DNA of 64,000 nt from Dactylellina haptotyla. Taxonomy: Eukaryota > Ascomycota > Orbiliomycetes > Orbiliales > Orbiliaceae. The DNA lies in assembly GCA_031310005.1 (NCBI GenBank), contig CM062380.1, positions 4,030,001-4,094,000 of the forward strand, read 5' to 3'. A program made the translations under genes and the position numbers. Shown here in pieces: positions 59,601 to 64,000 of this stretch. The notes beneath the pieces are model-generated. The model ran no database searches. It was given only the letters and a program-made list of their open reading frames with translations, and had not been told where the DNA came from. Position 1 is the first letter of the stretch; every line of letters starts with the position of its first letter.

Positions 59601-59883
59601 TAGCAGGGTTGAACTTCATCAACTTTTGCTTTGTCAATCCCATTGACTTCCCATACCGCTCGACTACCTCGTCACAGTCCCACCCCTTCCGTACAAATAT
59701 CCATTTAATACAATTTTTAGGCTGGCCTGGTTGCCGTGGAGAAGGCGCTCGCACAGCTCGTTTATCGAGAGATCCCACAATTTGAGCCATGTCCTCGTAT
59801 GGTGCTGCGTGTGCGAATTCAATGAGCGGGTTTGCCGAGAGGGCAAATGCGAGCCATCCGAGGATGGACGATGGGCGCACCAT
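56684..59883 (-). CDS. Secreted LysM-Thr-rich-tyrosinase fusion
   Basis: Five exons, 59883-59598, 59513-59415, 59316-57741, 57684-57009 and 56944-56684, join in phase to 965 residues. The signal peptide is followed by a Kex2-type site (LDKRAV, residues 39-44). A LysM-like module starts at NCIKWIFVRKGWDCDEVVER and ends FNPAI, then resumes after a short acidic insert with GPVCKITPMFYVCV. Residues 148-380 are Thr/Ser/Pro/Lys tandem repeats. The catalytic type-3 copper domain follows. CuA has GIHGVPYIPW (His about 440), YCTH (Cys-His thioether pair, about 466) and WHRPY. CuB has HNDIHSRVGGGGHMSY and FWLHHNNIDR (about 655). Tyrosinases oxidise mono- and diphenols to quinones. Here the LysM part could anchor the enzyme on chitin or peptidoglycan. 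A TATAAA lies only about 16-21 bases before the ATG. The C-terminal exon end is uncertain. Confidence 0.86.
58557..59262 (-). repeat. In-frame tandem repeats coding a Thr-rich linker
   Basis: There are two repeat classes inside the tyrosinase gene. About three copies of a roughly 35-residue unit contain TTSDKPKIQTIKTTTT. They are followed by many copies of a 5-10-residue unit (KPTTSAKPTT). They encode an extended, probably O-glycosylated linker and are likely to vary in copy number between strains. Confidence 0.8.
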
Positions 59884-62822
59884 CTTGGTGAGGTGTAAAG
59901 TTTATAAAGACAGGAAAGGAGGATAAATTCAAACTATACTCCGTCGAAGAAAGAATGATAAAGAGAAATAAACTTGTTAATGAAAGACTAGAAAGTCAGG
60001 AAAGTGAATAAAAACCGCATGGGAAAAAGAGTGAATGATAGATAAGAAAGAAGGAAAAGAAGGAGCGGCAACTGGCGACAGCTTCAACTAGACGTCAACT
60101 AAAGGAGTGACTTGACCAAAGTTACCTACAAATCGAAGTGGGGTGTACTTATGGTCTTATAATCAGTCCTTGGGATATTAAAACTTTCCAGAAACTAATC
60201 TTCATTGGTCCGGCGGAATGCTTGCCATATCTTGTCACAAATGTGGCGCCCTCTTTCGATCCGATCTTCTCAAGATGGTAAATCTAGCAGCAGGCGATCC
60301 CAAAATTATGTCAGTGAGTCGGGGCTTTTGAATGTCTAGGCTTGCCGTGGTGCCGAGTGCCCCAGCAAGGACTCGAAAACCCGTGAGGCGCGCTCGAATG
60401 GTTTGCATCTCATACCACTATTAGGTTATAATTTTAGAACTAAAATAGTTTTTGAGTGAGAAGGTATTAAAATCCAGCTGACAGGGTCAGCGGGGTGGAG
60501 AATCGACAATTACCGGTATGTTGTAGGCGACAGGTAATTTTGGAAGTGGGAATTATATGCGGTCCTGTCATGACATTGTTAGCGCCGGACCGCAAGCCCA
60601 GAATCCCCCCCAAAAAAGTCCCCTGGTGGTTAGCACTCTTGGCTTTGGCAGCGGTAATTTAGCGAAGGTAGTGTGCAAACAGCCCTTTTTCGGTTTGCGA
60701 GGTTGGGACGGCGAGTTCATGATTGGAGAAGTTTCGGAATTCGCGCCTCGCCGAGAATATAGATGTAAACTTGCTAGATGTATTTCACAACATTCAACTA
60801 TTGAAATATTCTATTATGATATTCGAGAGCAAAGACCCGGCTTGAGCTCAGACATAATCTCCACTAGAAATAAATAGCAGTTCGAATTCAAAGAGGTGTA
60901 CCTGCAACCGAAGCCACCACATCATAATGCGTTGAGGTAGGCTTGTTTTCCAACCGCACCAGTTGCGCAAGTTCCGAACCGTTCGCACGGGCCCACACGA
61001 CAGTTAAGTTGCCCAACTTGGGTACTCCTGCTAAAAGCGGCAACAACACCCCGTACAAAGCTTCACCGATACGAATACCTTGTTCAAGCCACACTACGGA
61101 AGAGATGGCCAAGCCGGTCGGTACATTGAGTTTTCTGCACTCGAGTGAACTAATAAGAAACTTGGAAATTGATATTCATTTACTTTTAATGCCTCTACGA
61201 GAATTGTTTCGTTTCCCCTCAACTGCTTTCGCATTCCTGTCTTAGCTGTAGGTAGTATTACTGAAACATGACGTTGCAGCAGAACATCGAGGCTGCATGA
61301 ATTGAAAATAAGATTCCGGGATTTATTTCGGCTCTGTGAGATTGCGTCTACGTAAAGTTTTTACAAAATGTTTTGTTTGCATGTTATACTTGATTTTTCG
61401 ATCCCCCTTTTTACATAATCGGAGCAACTCTGGTCCCTTCTATATGGATGGCGGTGGGCAAACATTTATGATACATTTAATAGTATTTAGCCAGTTCGTA
61501 GACTCTTAGTCTCAGATCTTATTGGAAGTATGAGATTTAATATAGAGGAAGAAGTCCTTAATGCGTTTTTCAAAACTGGTGCGTAAAGTTTCTCGAAACA
61601 TTCGGTATACGGGTTTGGTGTTGTCAACTGTACGCGAAGTTGATTAGCGTCAACAGCGGCGGTCCGCCAAGGTTCTTTGCAACGTGGTATAAGGTTGCAA
61701 CCCCACCTGCTGCAAGGCTAGCTAACAGCCGTCTGCAAAATCGGATTTCGGCAAGCTCTAGCATTTTTCTGATGCTGTCAACCACAGTGTTCAATGTCCG
61801 CGACAGGCTTGAGGCTGTGCATAATCGCTTTGCGTAGAAATGGCAAATATAAGTTCGGATCACAGGAAAGAATAGAAGTAAATAGAGAGTAAAGCCCGAG
61901 AAAAGACCTGGCCGATGACTATTTGAAACGCCCTCGGGTTTTGTATATTGATCAGGACAGTGAGAGAACACGTTGGACCGTTGGAGTTTTGTATTGTTTT
62001 ACCGTGATGTCATTTCATTGATAAATATCACGGTGTCCCGAGTATGAAGGGGTAAGATGGCATACGCAAAGTCCATATCTATACTTTCTTTGTCAAATTC
62101 GGATCTCAGATGATTTGGGCATTGGCTCGGAGCACCAACCAAGCCAGTCCCCGACTGACGGGAAGGTTAACTTGAACCTCACTAACAACACCAAGTTAAC
62201 GTACTCAATACTTATACTTAATAATACTTAAGCAGATCATAGTTTTCGAGTGGTGGTGGCGGAAAAATAAACTTGCGGGTTGGAACGAGAATGTGAGTTC
62301 ATTGAGAGGCAGTTTGTGATGATCAACGACTGAATCTAAAACCTTAAAATATATAGTGAGATTCAATGTTAGTAAATTAATAGTAATAAATATTAACGTA
62401 ATACAACTTCTCATACAGAAAAGTAAGTAGGAAAAAATATTAAAAATAGAAGGCCGCTGCACAGGCACTAAACAGAGATTATTTACCAGTAGCAGAGCCG
62501 TTTAGTCGGGTTTAGTGCTGCGCAGCGGCATTCTTGTTACATTTGAAGTGAACGCTCGATAAATGTGTTGGGCCGTGGTATTCGCAGCCGTTGCCGGATT
62601 CGGCAAGCGAGCGTCCTCAGAAACGTCGCTCGATTGGCGAATGACACCGCCCGCGTTCCTCAGGCGCCAACTTCAGGCGTGGGCACCGACTGACCACGAC
62701 GTGCACGACAATGCGATAATCACGATGAGCAACTGTGAATGACTGCCAGGATTGCAGGCCTGATATTCAAGCCCGTACGGGCGTTGCTCCGGGCATCAGG
62801 TTTGAGGGACTGAATTTTGGAG
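59884..62822. other. Long gene-poor region
   Basis: I see no supported gene in nearly 3 kb. Short frames at 60557-60877, 60888-61112 and 61624-61971 lack motifs and splice partners. The segment at 60218-60277 reads MLAISCHKCGALFRSDLLKM before a GT. It resembles the first half of a C2H2 finger, but no downstream exon completes it. Confidence 0.45.
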
Positions 62823-62829
62823 ATATATA
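62823..62829 (+). promoter_or_regulatory. TATA box of the DUF2828 gene
   Basis: TATATAA lies 32 bases before the ATG at 62861, implying a very short leader, or else that the true start lies slightly downstream (in-frame ATG at 62951). Confidence 0.35.
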
Positions 62830-62860
62830 AGGACGGCCTGGTGGAGCCTCCGCCGTCAAT

Positions 62861-64000
62861 ATGCCTTCCTCACCCACTAACATTCTATTCGGCCAGCTGT
62901 TCAAACGTTCGTGGTTTAATAGCGCCCAAAGATACTTGTATCGATCCAAGATGAATTCAAGCTTCAATATCGCCTGTACTACTCAGATTACGACTCTGCC
63001 TCCGCTGCCGGAGCTGTATGACCCTAATTATCTGGACATTTTGTTACCACCACCGTCATACGACCCAGTGTCGAGCATCAAAAATGCCCCATCGACTCCT
63101 ACGAACCCGATGATGTCGGCGTTGGAAGATACCACGAACCGGGTTCTAACTCAGAATAATGCCCCTGCATATCGATCCACCAAAGATCACCTGCTGGACG
63201 CATTCCATCGTCCAACTTCGTCTGCGAAGGTTGCAGAGTGTGAGAATATCTTTACACCAGCATGGCAAACCGATCCCGAAGTTACTCTCCGTATTATCTT
63301 CTACTTACGGAGCATTCACGAGGGAAAAAATGACCGGAAACTCTTCTACCGAGCGTGGAATTGGCTCTATACCCATCACCCCCGCACTGCGATCCAAAAT
63401 CTCAAGCAATTGATAACAGCGAGTTGCACTCGCAAGGCCAAGAAAGGGGATGATAGAGAGCTGCCTGGTATGTCGCACGGGTATTGGAAAGATCTTCTGA
63501 ACATTCTCTGTCTCGCCGCCACGGACAGGCTTGGGACACATGATTATTTCAACCTTGGTAACGGTCGGAGAGTGAGGGTCTTCACGGGAATTAAGAGCCG
63601 TAAATCTCGCCAAGGTACACGATACGAAGAGCTGTGCAAGAAATTGGAGGACGACAAGAAGTTTCGAGCACTTTATATAACGGTTGCTCGGTTATTCGCG
63701 GAGCAGTTGGAGCAGGACAAGAGCATCGTCAGCCAGATCGAGGCCACTAGTGACAAAGATCGAAAGTTGGAGCTTCAATGGAAGCTGAGTCTCGCTGCCA
63801 AATGGGCACCAACACCGGGCTGTGCGCACGACCGAATCACCAATATCACTACTGCCATAGCCCAGCTGTTGCACGCCAACCGTCAGTCTCATTCTTGGTC
63901 GTACCCTTCAGCTCTTTCCAAATACGCCCACGCTACGCCGTTGGTGGCTGACCAGGCGAACATCCTCCGCTCATTCTTTCAGCGCTGGTTTCTAACACCC
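62861..64000 (+). CDS. DUF2828 (TROVE/vWA-related) protein, 5' part
   Basis: The frame is open from ATG 62861 to the window edge, giving 380 codons without a stop; the 3' end lies outside. After a short variable leader, the conserved DUF2828 core is visible: RSTKDHLLDAFH, WQTDPEVTLRIIFYLRSIHE, GKNDRKLFYRAWNWLYTHHP, GMSHGYWKDLLNILCLAATD, FRALYITVARLFAEQLEQD, LSLAAKWAPTPG and HDRITNITTAIAQLL. This family has an N-terminal repeat region related to TROVE (Ro60-type) domains and usually a C-terminal von Willebrand A domain, which would lie beyond 64000. Its biological role in fungi is not established. No intron is needed in the visible part. Confidence 0.88.
   Translation, partial: MPSSPTNILFGQLFKRSWFNSAQRYLYRSKMNSSFNIACTTQITTLPPLPELYDPNYLDILLPPPSYDPVSSIKNAPSTPTNPMMSALEDTTNRVLTQNNAPAYRSTKDHLLDAFHRPTSSAKVAECENIFTPAWQTDPEVTLRIIFYLRSIHEGKNDRKLFYRAWNWLYTHHPRTAIQNLKQLITASCTRKAKKGDDRELPGMSHGYWKDLLNILCLAATDRLGTHDYFNLGNGRRVRVFTGIKSRKSRQGTRYEELCKKLEDDKKFRALYITVARLFAEQLEQDKSIVSQIEATSDKDRKLELQWKLSLAAKWAPTPGCAHDRITNITTAIAQLLHANRQSHSWSYPSALSKYAHATPLVADQANILRSFFQRWFLTP

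Noticed and set aside
60218-60277. Possible first half of a C2H2 zinc finger (CHKCGALFRSDLLKM)
   Set aside because: No downstream exon supplies the histidines; the run-on frame stops within about 20 codons.

Overview
The window reads as nuclear chromosomal DNA of a filamentous ascomycete (Pezizomycotina). Genes carry many short GT-AG introns (about 50-110 nt). Several products are fungus-specific: a Rap1 telomere protein, a WD40-M20 Dug2, an Rei1 ribosome-assembly factor, an Swf1-type DHHC transferase, a DUF2828 protein, a fungal NACHT NLR, a tyrosinase and several small secreted proteins. Gene content and AT-rich, mutation-worn islands suggest Leotiomycetes, but that placement is inference. 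I assembled the exon models by hand, checking splice-site phase, and all complete models sum to whole codons.

Layout. 0-4.3 kb: a secreted Ser/Thr-rich protein and, on the minus strand, a seven-exon pyranose 2-oxidase homologue. 4.3-9 kb: an AT-rich, gene-poor island with a TATA box, a tiny or decayed three-exon gene and two oppositely oriented patches of a degenerate short repeat. 9.0-15.5 kb: one nine-exon gene for a 1,954-residue NLR (helical N-terminus, NACHT, acidic linker, ankyrin repeats, C-terminal SPRY). 16.8-19.4 kb: a tetraspan membrane protein and a secreted-protein gene broken by an in-frame TAA. 19.6-25.7 kb: an F-box protein with a Cys-rich tail, a small RING protein and a TAPT1/Emp65-family ER membrane protein. 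25.9-30.7 kb: a PNPOx-like/ferredoxin-reductase-like flavoprotein fusion and a large secreted unknown. 31.1-38.2 kb: rap1, a divergent swf1-type palmitoyltransferase and an F-box protein. 39.2-42.5 kb: a mucin-like Cys-rich secreted protein and an 86-residue secreted protein. 43.3-50.6 kb: DUG2 and REI1, divergently oriented. 52.3-53.2 kb: a MARVEL-like membrane protein. 55.6-59.9 kb: a small Cys-containing ORF and a secreted LysM/Thr-rich/tyrosinase protein. 62.9-64 kb: the 5' part of a DUF2828 gene running off the window.

The genes do not form an evident cluster. Housekeeping functions (telomere, palmitoylation, glutathione turnover, 60S assembly, ER membrane) alternate with accessory genes for secretion, oxidative chemistry and non-self recognition, the latter next to repeat-rich DNA. 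The strongest candidates for unusual biology are the NACHT-ANK-SPRY receptor and the LysM-tyrosinase fusion.
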